NCBI GenBank assembly: GCA_017615325.1 | Contig: JAGAAI010000096.1 | Span: 1-37,062 of the forward strand | DNA from: Clostridiales bacterium | Lineage (GTDB): Bacteria > Bacillota > Clostridia > Saccharofermentanales > Saccharofermentanaceae | DNA length: 37,062 nucleotides | Direction: 5' to 3' | Part shown: piece after piece, positions 15,388 to 23,894 of the stretch | Layout: the number at the start of each line of letters is the position of its first letter | Position numbering within the stretch: the stretch's first letter is position 1 | The notes under the pieces: generated by a model | Seen by the model: the letters and a program-made list of their open reading frames with translations, nothing else | Database searches by the model: none | What the model was told of the DNA's origin: nothing | Position numbers and translations under genes: made by a program

Positions 15388-16503
15388 TCAGGAAATGATG
15401 CTCTGCTCTGTATCCTTATCGAAGATGTGGATACGGTTGGTATCGATAGCCAGGTCAACAACCTCGCCGATAGAGGACTGGGATGTTGTAGGATCGACAC
15501 GGCATGTGAGAGGCAGGGAAGCGTTGACCGTAACATAGAGATATGTCTCGGCACCAAGCATCTCGACGACCTCGACGTCAGCTGTGAAAGCGGACTCAGG
15601 GTGCTCTGTAACGAAGTTTGCTTCGTCTGTGATAGCCTCAGGACGTACACCGAAGATAACTTCCTGTCCGTCTCTCTCCATAACTTCCTCAACAGCATAT
15701 CTGTCGGGCAGCTTGATCGTAACGTTCTCGAAGGAGATGAATACGTCAGAACCCTCAACGTTGATAACAGCATTGATGAAGTTCATAGGAGGCATTCCGA
15801 TGAAGCCTGCAACGAATGTGTTGACCGGGTTGTCATAGAGCTCCGTAGGGGAGTCAACCTGCTGGATGAATCCGTCCTTCATAACAACGATTCTGGTACC
15901 CATTGTCATAGCTTCTGTCTGGTCATGGGTAACGTATACGAATGTTGTCTTAAGTCTGTGGTGAAGCTTTGTGATCTCAACACGCATCTGAACACGGAGC
16001 TTAGCGTCCAAGTTGGAGAGAGGCTCGTCCATGAGGAATACCTTAGGATCACGAACGATAGCACGGCCCAAAGCAACACGCTGTCTCTGACCACCGGAGA
16101 GAGCCTTAGGCTTTCTGTCGAGGAGGTGCTCGATCTCGAGGATCTTAGCTGCCTCAGATACACGGCGGTTGATCTCGTCCTTGCTCATCTTACGGAGCTT
16201 CAGAGCGAAAGCCATGTTGTCACGAACGGACATATGAGGATACAAAGCGTAGTTCTGGAAAACCATTGCGATGTCACGATCCTTAGGAAGAACGTCGTTT
16301 ACACAACGATCATCGATGTAGATCTCACCCTCGGAAATATCTTCGAGACCTGCGAGCATACGGAGTGTTGTAGACTTACCGCAGCCGGAAGGGCCAACCA
16401 AGATAACGAATTCCTTATCGGCAACCTCAAGGTTAAAGTCGGAAACAGCGACAACGCCGCCATCATACTTCTTGTACACATGCTGGAAAGATAAACTTGC
16501 CAT
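15388..16503 (-). CDS. ABC transporter ATP-binding protein, MalK/MsmK/UgpC family
   Basis: This 371-residue nucleotide-binding subunit would energise sugar or glycerol-phosphate uptake at the inner face of the membrane. It has Walker A GPSGCGKST (37-45), Q-loop FQNYALYPHM, signature LSGGQRQRVALGRA (from 135), Walker B VFLMDEP (155-161), the H-loop VTHDQTEAMTM and C-terminal TOBE/regulatory beta domains, as in MalK. The frame is open to 16563, but GGAGGT lies about 9 bases before the ATG at 16503 and family members start MASLxFxxVxKxY. No permease or solute-binding gene is adjacent. MsmK-type ATPases often serve several sugar transporters, which fits an orphan gene. Confidence 0.93.
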   Translation of the reverse strand: MASLSFQHVYKKYDGGVVAVSDFNLEVADKEFVILVGPSGCGKSTTLRMLAGLEDISEGEIYIDDRCVNDVLPKDRDIAMVFQNYALYPHMSVRDNMAFALKLRKMSKDEINRRVSEAAKILEIEHLLDRKPKALSGGQRQRVALGRAIVRDPKVFLMDEPLSNLDAKLRVQMRVEITKLHHRLKTTFVYVTHDQTEAMTMGTRIVVMKDGFIQQVDSPTELYDNPVNTFVAGFIGMPPMNFINAVINVEGSDVFISFENVTIKLPDRYAVEEVMERDGQEVIFGVRPEAITDEANFVTEHPESAFTADVEVVEMLGAETYLYVTVNASLPLTCRVDPTTSQSSIGEVVDLAIDTNRIHIFDKDTEQSIIS

Positions 16504-16524
16504 AAAATAAAACCTCCAAAAATC

Positions 16525-16537
16525 GCCGATGTTCGGC
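16525..16537 (-). promoter_or_regulatory. hairpin in the ABC ATPase leader
   Basis: GCCGA-TGT-TCGGC forms a 5-bp stem directly before the ribosome binding site. On the minus strand it is preceded by AAAAA and followed by GATTTTT, so it could extend or act as a small attenuator. A TGGTACTAT extended -10 at 16552-16560 would start the transcript just upstream. Confidence 0.35.
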
Positions 16538-16841
16538 TTTTTCATGACAAAATAGTACCACATGCCCTATTTCATTGACTATATGGCATTATCCATAAAA
16601 AAGTTCAGGCTATTTTAGCGTTTATTTTCAAGCAATTTAGTCAGTTTGTACATCATGGGTTTTCTCATTTGTGCACCGTGTTCAAAAACATTGCGAAATG
16701 CCCTATTTTATTACATTTTCGAGACTGAAAACCTTTGTTGATAATGCACATGAGTATTCAAAAACAGACCTTTTTCTGACTGATCTATACATATATAAGC
16801 GGACCTGCAATTGCAAAGGATCCTCCCGGAACTGATGTTAT

Positions 16842-16876
16842 TGCATAAATATTCATGTTTTATGCATAATTATGCA
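16842..16876. promoter_or_regulatory. pair of ARG-box-like palindromes (distal)
   Basis: TGCATAAATATTCA (16842-16855) differs by one base from the symmetric TGAATN4ATTCA core of ArgR sites. TGCATAATTATGCA (16863-16876) is a perfect palindrome. They start 21 bases apart, the spacing of paired ARG boxes bound by an ArgR hexamer. They lie between the argC operon and the divergent ABC ATPase gene. Confidence 0.65.
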
Positions 16877-16935
16877 TTGTATGCACAAGGATCAGGCGAT
16901 TAAAATTATATTTATATTAAATAAGTCGGAATCTT

Positions 16936-16989
16936 TGCATAAAAGCCTTGACTTTTGCATATTTATGCATTATATTGCATAAATCTTGT
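16936..16989. promoter_or_regulatory. ARG-box-like sites overlapping the argC promoter
   Basis: TGCATATTTATGCA (16956-16969) is a near-perfect palindrome that fits exactly between the argC -35 and -10. Half-site-like TGCATAAA copies begin at 16936 and 16976, each 20 bases away, so three TGCAT units lie on one face of the helix. The arrangement predicts repression of the arginine operon by ArgR with arginine. Confidence 0.7.
16948..16976 (+). promoter_or_regulatory. promoter of the arginine operon
   Basis: TTGACT (16948-16953), a 17-base spacer and TATATT (16971-16976) form a good sigma-A promoter. The predicted start is about 50 bases before argC. Confidence 0.75.
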
Positions 16990-17030
16990 CGCAATAAAAA
17001 GAAATACATATATAGAGCAGGAGATTAGAC

Positions 17031-18080
17031 ATGATCAAAGTAAGCATTATCGGCGCAACAGGCTATGTAGGATGTGAGCTCGTACACGGGTTCTCGGCAC
17101 ATCCTGAGTTCGAACTCGTACACTTGACGAGCAGAACGTTCGCAGGACAGAAGTTCTCGGACATCTATCCCGTCTTCCGCGGAGTCTGTGACATCGTTCT
17201 TTCCGACGATGATGTTGAAGCTGCGGCCAAAGACTCTGATCTTGTTATCACGGCTCTCCCCCACGGCGTATCTTCGGAAAAGGTTCCCCAGATCCTGTCT
17301 TGCGGCTGCAAGGTCATAGACCACTCGGGTGATTTCAGATATAAGAATGTCGCAACATATGAGAAGTCCTATAAGTTAACGCACCCGGCACCCGAACTGC
17401 TGGAAGATACAGTCTACGGACTTCCCGAACTCTACCGCAAGGAACTTGCCAATGCCAAGCTCGTCGCTAACCCCGGCTGCTATCCGACATGTTCGATACT
17501 GGCTCTCGCGCCTTTCCTTGCCAAGGGCCTCATCGATACTGATTCCATCATAATCGATGCAATATCGGGTGTATCCGGTGCAGGAAGGAAAGCTGATCTT
17601 GCATATTCCTTCTGTGAGACTGACGAGGCATTCAAGCCTTACGGTGTCGTTGGCCACAGGCACACGACCGAGATCGAGGAAAAGTTGTCTTTTGTGGCAG
17701 GCAAGGATATCAAGGTAACCTTTACCCCTCACCTGGCTCCCTTCAAGAGAGGCATGCTCGCAACGATCTATGTTAAGCCCGCCGAATGTTATAAAGACGT
17801 AACAACCGCATCGCTTTACGACACTTATAATGAATATTATAAAGGGGAGTCTTTCGTAAGGGTCCTTCCCGAAGGTGTCCTTCCCGATGTAAAGGCCGTC
17901 GCAGGATCCAACTACATAGATCTCGGCGCGGCATATGATCCTGCTACAGGCATGATCAAGCTCTTCTCCGCTCAGGACAATCTGGGAAAGGGTGCTGCCC
18001 TCCAGGCGATCCAGGCAGCAAACTGCATGTTCGGTCTTCCCGAGGACACGGGACTTAAGAACGTGATAAGAGGTGTCTGA
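17031..18080 (+). CDS. argC: N-acetyl-gamma-glutamyl-phosphate reductase
   Basis: Third step of ornithine synthesis: NADPH-dependent reduction of acetylglutamyl phosphate to the semialdehyde, in the cytoplasm. The 349-residue protein has the NADP-binding GATGYVG (8-14) and the catalytic Cys150 in ANPGCYPT. The partner His lies in GHRHTTE (about 211). Length is normal. AGGAG lies 8 bases before the ATG. It is the first gene of the operon, directly behind the ARG-box-covered promoter. Confidence 0.96.
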   Translation: MIKVSIIGATGYVGCELVHGFSAHPEFELVHLTSRTFAGQKFSDIYPVFRGVCDIVLSDDDVEAAAKDSDLVITALPHGVSSEKVPQILSCGCKVIDHSGDFRYKNVATYEKSYKLTHPAPELLEDTVYGLPELYRKELANAKLVANPGCYPTCSILALAPFLAKGLIDTDSIIIDAISGVSGAGRKADLAYSFCETDEAFKPYGVVGHRHTTEIEEKLSFVAGKDIKVTFTPHLAPFKRGMLATIYVKPAECYKDVTTASLYDTYNEYYKGESFVRVLPEGVLPDVKAVAGSNYIDLGAAYDPATGMIKLFSAQDNLGKGAALQAIQAANCMFGLPEDTGLKNVIRGV

Positions 18081-18119
18081 TAAAGATACTTTTCGAAAAT
18101 AAAAAACGAGGACAAGATT

Positions 18120-19052
18120 ATGGTAAGCAAGAATGAGATGCCCGACATCACGGGCGATATGCAGAGCATGGTGGAACGGGCCACGATTCTGACCGAGGCG
18201 CTCCCTTATATAAGGAAGCTCAGGGGCCAGACGATCGTCATCAAGTACGGCGGAAATGCGATGGTCAACGAAGACTTAAAGCAGTCCGTCATGGATGACA
18301 TCACGCTCCTTAAGTACATCGGCATCAATCCGATCGTGGTACACGGCGGCGGACCTGACATCAACAGCATGTTGAAGGCCGTAGGCAAGGAATCCACTTT
18401 CGTTAACGGCTTAAGATATACGGACGACGAGACCATGCAGTATGCCCAGATGGTCCTGATCGGCAAGACCAACAAGGAGATCGTATCCCTCCTCTGCGGC
18501 AAGGGCGCAAAGGCGATCGGCATCTCAGGTATCGACGGTCACCTCATTGAAGCTGAGAAACTCGATACGGATTCCGAAGGCAATCCCGTCGATATCGGAT
18601 TCGTAGGCAAGATCAAGAACATCAACACCAAGGTCATTGAGATGCTCGCAAACGACGAGTACATCCCGGTGATCGCTCCCATCGGTGTCGGCGCAGACGG
18701 TCAGAGCTACAACATCAATGCCGATACGGTAGCTTCCGAGGTCGCTGTTGCACTGAAGGCTAGCAAGCTCATGTTCTTAACGGATGTCGGCGGAGTTCTT
18801 GATAACGACAAGAATGTTATCCCGGTCCTTTCCGAGAAGGATGTTTCCGACTGCATCGAGTCCGGCATCATCTCCGGAGGCATGATCCCCAAGATCGAAG
18901 GCTGCCTTGATACCGTCCGACGAGGTGTCGACCGCGCACACATAATCGACGGCAGGATACCTCACAGTATCATACTGGAGATCTTCACCAAGAACGGTAT
19001 AGGCACAATGATAGTCAAAGAAAAGAGGGAAAATTATGAATATAGAAAATGA
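18120..19052 (+). CDS. argB: N-acetylglutamate kinase, arginine-sensitive type
   Basis: Second step of ornithine synthesis: ATP-dependent phosphorylation of acetylglutamate. [15 protein letters not shown] and GGMIPK are typical. A roughly 35-residue N-terminal extension precedes the kinase core, and the C-terminus [17 protein letters not shown] is of the form seen in hexameric enzymes inhibited by arginine, so feedback control is likely. This also agrees with acetyl-group entry that must be limited by arginine. GAGG lies 9 bases before the ATG, and the gene starts 39 bases after argC. It overlaps argD by 17 bases. Confidence 0.96.
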   Translation: MVSKNEMPDITGDMQSMVERATILTEALPYIRKLRGQTIVIKYGGNAMVNEDLKQSVMDDITLLKYIGINPIVVHGGGPDINSMLKAVGKESTFVNGLRYTDDETMQYAQMVLIGKTNKEIVSLLCGKGAKAIGISGIDGHLIEAEKLDTDSEGNPVDIGFVGKIKNINTKVIEMLANDEYIPVIAPIGVGADGQSYNINADTVASEVAVALKASKLMFLTDVGGVLDNDKNVIPVLSEKDVSDCIESGIISGGMIPKIEGCLDTVRRGVDRAHIIDGRIPHSIILEIFTKNGIGTMIVKEKRENYEYRK

Positions 19053-20283
19053 TCTTTATCTGATATCAGATTACGACAAGAAATACTGCATGCAGGTCTT
19101 CGGACCCCAGCAGATCGCATTCACCCACGGCAAGGGCGTATACCTTTACGACACCGAGGGCAAGAAATACATGGATATGATCGGCGGCATCGCCGTAAAT
19201 TCCTTAGGACACAGTCATCCCAAGCTCACAAAGACGATCTCTGATCAGGCGAAGAAAGTCATCCACTGCTGCAACTACTATCTGATCCCGCAAAGGTCGG
19301 AACTTGCATATAATCTTTGCCGCAAGAGCTTTGCAGATAAGTGCTTCTTCGCAAACTCCGGAGCTGAAGCAAACGAAGGCGCCATCAAGCTCGCACGCGG
19401 TTTCTTCTCCCACAAAGGGATAGACAGGTACGAGATCATCACCGCCAAGATGAGCTTCCACGGAAGGACTATGGCAACGATCACTGCAACAGGCCAGCCC
19501 AAGTTCTCCGAACCCTTCAAGCCTGTTCTCCCCGGCTTCAAGTATGCCGAGTTCAACAACATCGATTCGTTCAAGGAACAGGTCAATGAGCACACGGCTG
19601 CCATCATGCTCGAGCTCATCCAGGGTGAGTCGGGCGTACATCCGGCAGACAAGTCCTTCGTACTTGATATAAAAAGACTCTGCGAGGAGAAGGGCCTCCT
19701 TCTCATAATCGACGAAGTCCAGACCGGTATCGGCAGGACAGGAACTCTTTTCTGCTACGAACAGTACGGGATCAAGCCTGATATCATGACCCTGGCCAAG
19801 GGCTTAGGCGGCGGTGTTCCGATCGGAGCAGTCCTTGCAACCAACGAAGCTGCTACTGGCTTTGAACTCGGCGACCACGGTTCGACATTCGGCGGCAACC
19901 CCCTGGCTTGCGCAGCAGCAAACACGGTCCTCGAGGTCATCGCAGATAACCAGCTCTGCTTCAACGCAGGCACGATCAGCGAGTTCATAGTAAACAAGTT
20001 GAACCAGATCAAGGAAAAGCGCGGCTACATCAAGGAAGTAAGAGGCATGGGCCTTCTTATCGGCATCGAGTTCGATGAAAGGATCCTGGCATCAGGCATG
20101 AGGGATGCCTTAAGGAACAAGGGCTTCCTCGTATCCTCGATCGGCAAGTCCGTCATCAGGATCGCGCCTCCCCTGATCATCAAGGAGGCCGAAGCAGCAA
20201 AGTTCTGTCAGGCTATAGATCAGGTATTGAAGGAAACAGATAAAGTAAACAAGAATAAGATTGGATTGGAGCTTAAAAAATGA
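19036..20283 (+). CDS. argD: acetylornithine aminotransferase
   Basis: A class III PLP aminotransferase of 415 residues that converts N-acetylglutamate semialdehyde to N-acetylornithine using glutamate. The PLP motifs are [12 protein letters not shown] (107-118), Asp226 in [13 protein letters not shown], and the Schiff-base Lys255 in [11 protein letters not shown]. The start lies inside the end of argB, with GAGGG 7 bases upstream, and the stop overlaps the argF start by four bases (ATGA). A slightly long Lys/Asn-rich tail follows the catalytic domain. Substrate specificity is inferred from the operon. Confidence 0.95.
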   Translation: MNIENDLYLISDYDKKYCMQVFGPQQIAFTHGKGVYLYDTEGKKYMDMIGGIAVNSLGHSHPKLTKTISDQAKKVIHCCNYYLIPQRSELAYNLCRKSFADKCFFANSGAEANEGAIKLARGFFSHKGIDRYEIITAKMSFHGRTMATITATGQPKFSEPFKPVLPGFKYAEFNNIDSFKEQVNEHTAAIMLELIQGESGVHPADKSFVLDIKRLCEEKGLLLIIDEVQTGIGRTGTLFCYEQYGIKPDIMTLAKGLGGGVPIGAVLATNEAATGFELGDHGSTFGGNPLACAAANTVLEVIADNQLCFNAGTISEFIVNKLNQIKEKRGYIKEVRGMGLLIGIEFDERILASGMRDALRNKGFLVSSIGKSVIRIAPPLIIKEAEAAKFCQAIDQVLKETDKVNKNKIGLELKK

Positions 20284-21200
20284 AACACTACATTGATTTC
20301 CACGAAGACGTAAGTTTTGAAGACTTAGATAAGATGCTCGACATAGCAGTCGACCTCAAAGCGAAAACAAAGGCAGGCATTCCTCACCCGATCCTTGCGG
20401 GCAAGACTCTTGCCATGATATTCACAAAATCCTCAACAAGAACACGTGTATCTTTTGAGGTCGGTATGTACCAGTTGGGCGGAATGGCTCTCTTCCTTTC
20501 AAATAACGACATCCAGATCGGCCGCGGCGAGACCATCTACGATACGGCTCACGTATTGTCCGGCATGGTCGACGGCATCATGATCCGTACATTCAAGCAT
20601 TCCGATGTTGAAGATCTTGCCAAGTACGGCTCGATCCCGGTCATCAACGGTCTTACAGACGACCAGCACCCTACCCAGGCCTTAGCTGACCTCCTTACCA
20701 TCAAGGAACATAAGGGCGGACTTAAGGGCTTGAAGTTCGCATACTTGGGCGACGGCAACAACATGGCAAACTCCCTGCTTCAGGCTTGCGCCAAGGCAGG
20801 AATGGATGTTGCGATCGCATCACCTGCTGACTATACCTGTCCCGACAAATATGTTAATCAGGCTAAGAAGGATGCTGAGGTTACAGGTTCCAAGATCTTA
20901 ATGACAACTGATCCTTTCGAAGCAGCTGACGGAGCTGACGTTATCTATACGGACACATGGACATCCATGGGCCAGGAAGCAGAGAAGGCTAAACGAGTCG
21001 AGATCTTCAAGGATTATCAGGTCAATTCCAAGATCATGGGTGTTGCCCACAAGGATGCGATCTTCATGCACTGCCTCCCTGCATACAGGGGTTACGAAGT
21101 TACAGAGGATGTCATCGACGGACCTCAGAGCGTTGTTTTCGATGAGGCCGAGAACAGACTCCATGCCCACAAGGCGATCCTCGTTAACTGCATGGGCTGA
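20280..21200 (+). CDS. argF: ornithine carbamoyltransferase
   Basis: It joins carbamoyl phosphate and ornithine to give citrulline. The carbamoyl-phosphate motif STRTR is at 52-56, HPTQALADLLT at 130-140, the ornithine loop in TWTSMGQE, and the HCLPAYRG motif near the C-terminus. At 306 residues it has the normal length. It is coupled to argD by ATGA and to the next gene by TGATG. argG and argH, needed to finish arginine, are not in the window. Confidence 0.97.
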   Translation: MKHYIDFHEDVSFEDLDKMLDIAVDLKAKTKAGIPHPILAGKTLAMIFTKSSTRTRVSFEVGMYQLGGMALFLSNNDIQIGRGETIYDTAHVLSGMVDGIMIRTFKHSDVEDLAKYGSIPVINGLTDDQHPTQALADLLTIKEHKGGLKGLKFAYLGDGNNMANSLLQACAKAGMDVAIASPADYTCPDKYVNQAKKDAEVTGSKILMTTDPFEAADGADVIYTDTWTSMGQEAEKAKRVEIFKDYQVNSKIMGVAHKDAIFMHCLPAYRGYEVTEDVIDGPQSVVFDEAENRLHAHKAILVNCMG

Positions 21201-21724
21201 TGGATCTTGAATTAAGAACAGCCCTGCCCGAAGAAGCATACAAGATAGCCCTTCTCACAAGAGGGGCTATGTTGTCCTACGGCAAGGATTCTAAGATCCC
21301 CTACGGGATGTTGGAATCCCTGACCGAAAGCGTTGAATCTGTTGAAGACAGGATCCGCCATGGCTTTTGTCTCTGTTTCTGGGACGGCCCGGAGCCTGTC
21401 GCAACAGTAACTCTTACCATGGTAAAGAATCCATTAAAGTACAGTTTCTCGGAAAAGACCGAGGAAGCTCTGTCTGAGATCGCACCGGCAGGATATATCT
21501 CCAGATTTGCAGTAAGATCTGACCTCAGGGTATCAGGCATGGGAGTAAAACTCCTCGATGCGGCTGAAGAAAAGGCCCGTGAGTTTAATGCCAAGGGCCT
21601 GATCCTTCACTCTTCTTCAGACAACAGGTCTTTATCCACCTTCTACTCCAACCGGGGCTTTGTCTTAACAGACACGGAAAGCAGCCGCGGATATAACAGG
21701 GGGCTTTTTATCAAGAAACTCTGA
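21200..21724 (+). CDS. GNAT acetyltransferase, last gene of the arginine operon
   Basis: A 174-residue GNAT-fold protein. The acetyl-CoA loop is present as RVSGMGVKLLDAAEEKA (strand 4-helix 3), preceded by the strand YISRFAVRSD and followed by a C-terminal region with YSNRGF. Its ATG overlaps the argF stop by one base, so it is translated by coupling. The operon has neither argJ nor argA. Short GNAT proteins of about this size act as N-acetylglutamate synthase in some bacteria, so this gene may provide acetylglutamate. That is inference from position. Another amino-group or antibiotic-like acetyltransferase, or a protein acetyltransferase, is possible. Confidence 0.88.
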   Translation: MDLELRTALPEEAYKIALLTRGAMLSYGKDSKIPYGMLESLTESVESVEDRIRHGFCLCFWDGPEPVATVTLTMVKNPLKYSFSEKTEEALSEIAPAGYISRFAVRSDLRVSGMGVKLLDAAEEKAREFNAKGLILHSSSDNRSLSTFYSNRGFVLTDTESSRGYNRGLFIKKL

Positions 21725-21730
21725 CACTCA

Positions 21731-22579
21731 TCATTTGATCTCAAACTCTGCAACCAGGCTTTTGTTAGAATCTGTCACACCATCTGTTACGAAGATAAAA
21801 CTCTCCTTCTCTATCCTGTAGCGGCCGGCATCAAGTTTGCCGTAGTGATCAAGACTGCAATCGAGATCAGCGCTTCCGCCTGCGGGGAGACTATAAGCCA
21901 GTTCCGTAAATGCATAATCTTTTACAGGAGGGATCTCGTACCATTCACCGTCGATCTGTGTTTGCAGGGCAAAATAAAGCCCGTATTCATAATCGTTTCC
22001 GGACTCGTTCCGAAGCTTTACCGTAACCACGTTATCTTTATACTCTACAAAGGATAATGACACGCCCGAGATCTCACTTGGCATGTCCCCGGCTTTCCGG
22101 TAATACGCGGTATTATAGGCGCCCAGCCATGCCGAATTCGGGAATCTTAATCCGTCGTCGTAAGTTGTCATGTCATTGTCTGATGCATTGTCAAATACTG
22201 AGGCAAGATCATATTGGCCTTTGTAAACGGATCCGTCCTGCAGGACCCATAACCCGTTGCCCGTCGCCAGCTTGATCGGGCCTTCTTCTCCATATACCAT
22301 GATCCCATAGCAGGGAGTCTTTATATCCTTGATAGAAGACCTTGAAGCCGGGCGGAGCTTAAGATCATTTATCTCATCTACTATCTTTTCTTCCAGTTCG
22401 CTTTCAAAGATCCACTTCTCGGATGTTGTCTTGCCGTCAAAACAATATATGGTCATAGCGCTGTTGGCAGGATCTGCCTTCTCGAGTAACTTTGGACTTC
22501 CCATACCTTCCACCCCAACACATGAAGATAAAGACATTAACATAACCAAACATAATAAGACCGTGATCAACTTACGCAT
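21731..22579 (-). CDS. lipoprotein of unknown function with Ig-like C-terminal domain, sigma-factor operon
   Basis: The protein begins with a lipoprotein signal peptide ending in LSSC, so it should be anchored outside the membrane. The middle region, about residues 30-150, is not recognised; it has a YGEEGPIKLATGNGLWVLQDGSVYKG stretch that reads like a small beta domain. The C-terminal 110 residues (SGVSLSFVEY ... DAGRYRIEKES) resemble an immunoglobulin-like fold frequent in Firmicute lipoproteins. I start at the ATG at 22579 rather than the GTG at 22588 because GGAGAGAGG is 8 bases before it. The start follows the upstream stop immediately, so it is the third gene of the sigma-factor operon. 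It is convergent with the GNAT gene. Confidence 0.8.
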   Translation of the reverse strand: MRKLITVLLCLVMLMSLSSCVGVEGMGSPKLLEKADPANSAMTIYCFDGKTTSEKWIFESELEEKIVDEINDLKLRPASRSSIKDIKTPCYGIMVYGEEGPIKLATGNGLWVLQDGSVYKGQYDLASVFDNASDNDMTTYDDGLRFPNSAWLGAYNTAYYRKAGDMPSEISGVSLSFVEYKDNVVTVKLRNESGNDYEYGLYFALQTQIDGEWYEIPPVKDYAFTELAYSLPAGGSADLDCSLDHYGKLDAGRYRIEKESFIFVTDGVTDSNKSLVAEFEIK

Positions 22580-22584
22580 ATTAT

Positions 22585-23187
22585 TCACCTCTCTCCATAT
22601 AACAATTGATAATCTTCTGTATAATCATTACCGTCAAATATCAGAACATAATACTCATAGTGTTCTTCACCTTCATCCACACCAAAGATCACTACCGGTT
22701 CGTCCCCTGTTGCATTCTTCCTGCGGTATACCTTATGCCCTAACATATCAGGATCACGGCAATCAGTAACTTCCCCGATAAGATCTCCTAAGTCTTCTTT
22801 TCTTATCACATCATCCTCGTCTAAGAGCAGAAGCTGATATTTGTCCCTGACATTAATATCCACCATTCCATAACGCTTATCTCCAACCGTGATCTCTTCG
22901 GGACCTATGTAGATATCTCCTCCGCTCATAGAGCGGGCCATGCTTTCTTCCGAAGTATAAGGAACAGTCAGTTCTGTGGCTTCGGTTACAGCGATGTCTC
23001 CAAAGGAAAAGTTCCTGATCATATTGATGCCGAATATTCCCGCAGCCAGCGCCGCTGCCGCTATGGCAGCTATGATCACTATCCGTGGGCTCCTTTTAAC
23101 ATCAGATTCCTTTTCTGATATGTTAAGTTCTTCTATCAGATCGTAGTCCACATACGACATTGTCCTGAGCAGGTCTTCTGCGTTCAT
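22585..23187 (-). CDS. single-pass membrane protein, probable anti-sigma factor
   Basis: Residues 1-33 are a hydrophilic cytoplasmic segment (LLRTMSYVDYDLIEEL), 34-56 form one transmembrane helix (IVIIAAIAAAALAAGIFGI), and the remaining 145 residues lie outside. The start overlaps the ECF sigma gene stop by four bases (ATGA). The topology and the operon position match membrane anti-sigma factors of Firmicute ECF systems. It has no HxxxCxxC zinc motif, so it would not be a ZAS-type anti-sigma factor. The extracellular part (IYIGPEEITVGDKRYGMVDI ...) is not recognised and could be the sensor. Confidence 0.75.
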   Translation of the reverse strand: MNAEDLLRTMSYVDYDLIEELNISEKESDVKRSPRIVIIAAIAAAALAAGIFGINMIRNFSFGDIAVTEATELTVPYTSEESMARSMSGGDIYIGPEEITVGDKRYGMVDINVRDKYQLLLLDEDDVIRKEDLGDLIGEVTDCRDPDMLGHKVYRRKNATGDEPVVIFGVDEGEEHYEYYVLIFDGNDYTEDYQLLYGER

Positions 23188-23741
23188 ATCAACCCTTCTT
23201 CCCTAAGTTCTTTCTTAAGATCATTTCTCATCCGAAAGAGCATCGTGTTGATCCTATTCTCCGAATAGCCATACCTTTGGGCGATCGAAGATACCTTCTC
23301 CATCTCGAAATATCTTCTCATGAAGATGATCCTCTTCTCCTTAGGCTGTTTCCTCAAGAAATCCGATATCAGTCCCGCAAGCTCCTTGCTTTCGGCTTCC
23401 TGTTCTGTCCGGCCTCCATCCGGCAGGCACTGTTCCAGTTCCGTTGTAAGTTCCGTAATGTATCCTTTGCGCTTAAGTCTGCTGTCATGGATGCAGCGGT
23501 TCAGGGATATATTCCGGACGATCCTTGAAAGGAACGAAGACAGATAGTCCCTCGGCTCGTTGGGAGGTATCAGGTTCCAGGCCTCGAGATAAGTGTCGTT
23601 CTCACATTCCTCCGAGGTCTCCTGATTCTCCGTGATCCTGTAAGACAGGCTCCGGAGCATTCGTCCGTATTTGTCGGCCGAGTGCTTTATCGCCATCTCA
23701 TCACGGGCAAGATAAAGATCTACGATCTTACTGTCATCCAT
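23184..23741 (-). CDS. ECF-type RNA polymerase sigma factor
   Basis: A 185-residue sigma-70 family protein with only regions 2 and 4. Region 2 is about residues 10-80 (core-binding SEECENDTYLEAWN and the YLSSFLSRIVRNISLN helix). Region 4 is about 120-180 (LRKQPKEKRIIFMRRYFEMEKVSSIAQRYGYSENRINTMLFRMRNDLKKEL), where YGYSENRINTMLFRMR is the recognition helix. AAGGAAAG lies before the ATG. It is the first gene of a three-gene operon with a likely anti-sigma factor and a lipoprotein. The operon is probably self-activated, but I could not pick out its promoter with confidence. Confidence 0.93.
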   Translation of the reverse strand: MDDSKIVDLYLARDEMAIKHSADKYGRMLRSLSYRITENQETSEECENDTYLEAWNLIPPNEPRDYLSSFLSRIVRNISLNRCIHDSRLKRKGYITELTTELEQCLPDGGRTEQEAESKELAGLISDFLRKQPKEKRIIFMRRYFEMEKVSSIAQRYGYSENRINTMLFRMRNDLKKELREEGLI

Positions 23742-23825
23742 TCTCTTTCCTTTCCTTTGATCGGCGCCTTCACTATATATAGCAATATCTATGGGATTAT
23801 CTTACACTGATTTTTATTTTTTTCG

Positions 23826-23858
23826 CGAAAAAATAAGGTCATCCCATGCGGGACGACC
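23826..23858 (-). terminator. rho-independent terminator of tuf
   Basis: On the minus strand GGTCGTCCC and GGGATGACC pair (one G-U) around GCAT and are followed by TTATTTTTTCG. A second AT-rich palindrome (TTATTTTTTCGCGAAAAAATAA-like) lies next to it. It ends the str operon transcript 36 bases after the tuf stop. Confidence 0.88.
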
Positions 23859-23894
23859 CTCTTTTGTAATCTTATAAGTACTAAGAGTCAGTAA

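Noticed and set aside
15184..16494. A 436-codon open frame on the plus strand opposite the ABC ATPase gene
   Set aside because: The minus-strand frame is a complete, motif-rich ATPase; the opposite product is Cys/Leu/His rich with no known domain or ribosome binding site.
16806..16815. TGCAATTGCA palindrome in the argC upstream region
   Set aside because: Too short and not spaced with the ARG-box-like sites; probably chance in AT-rich DNA.
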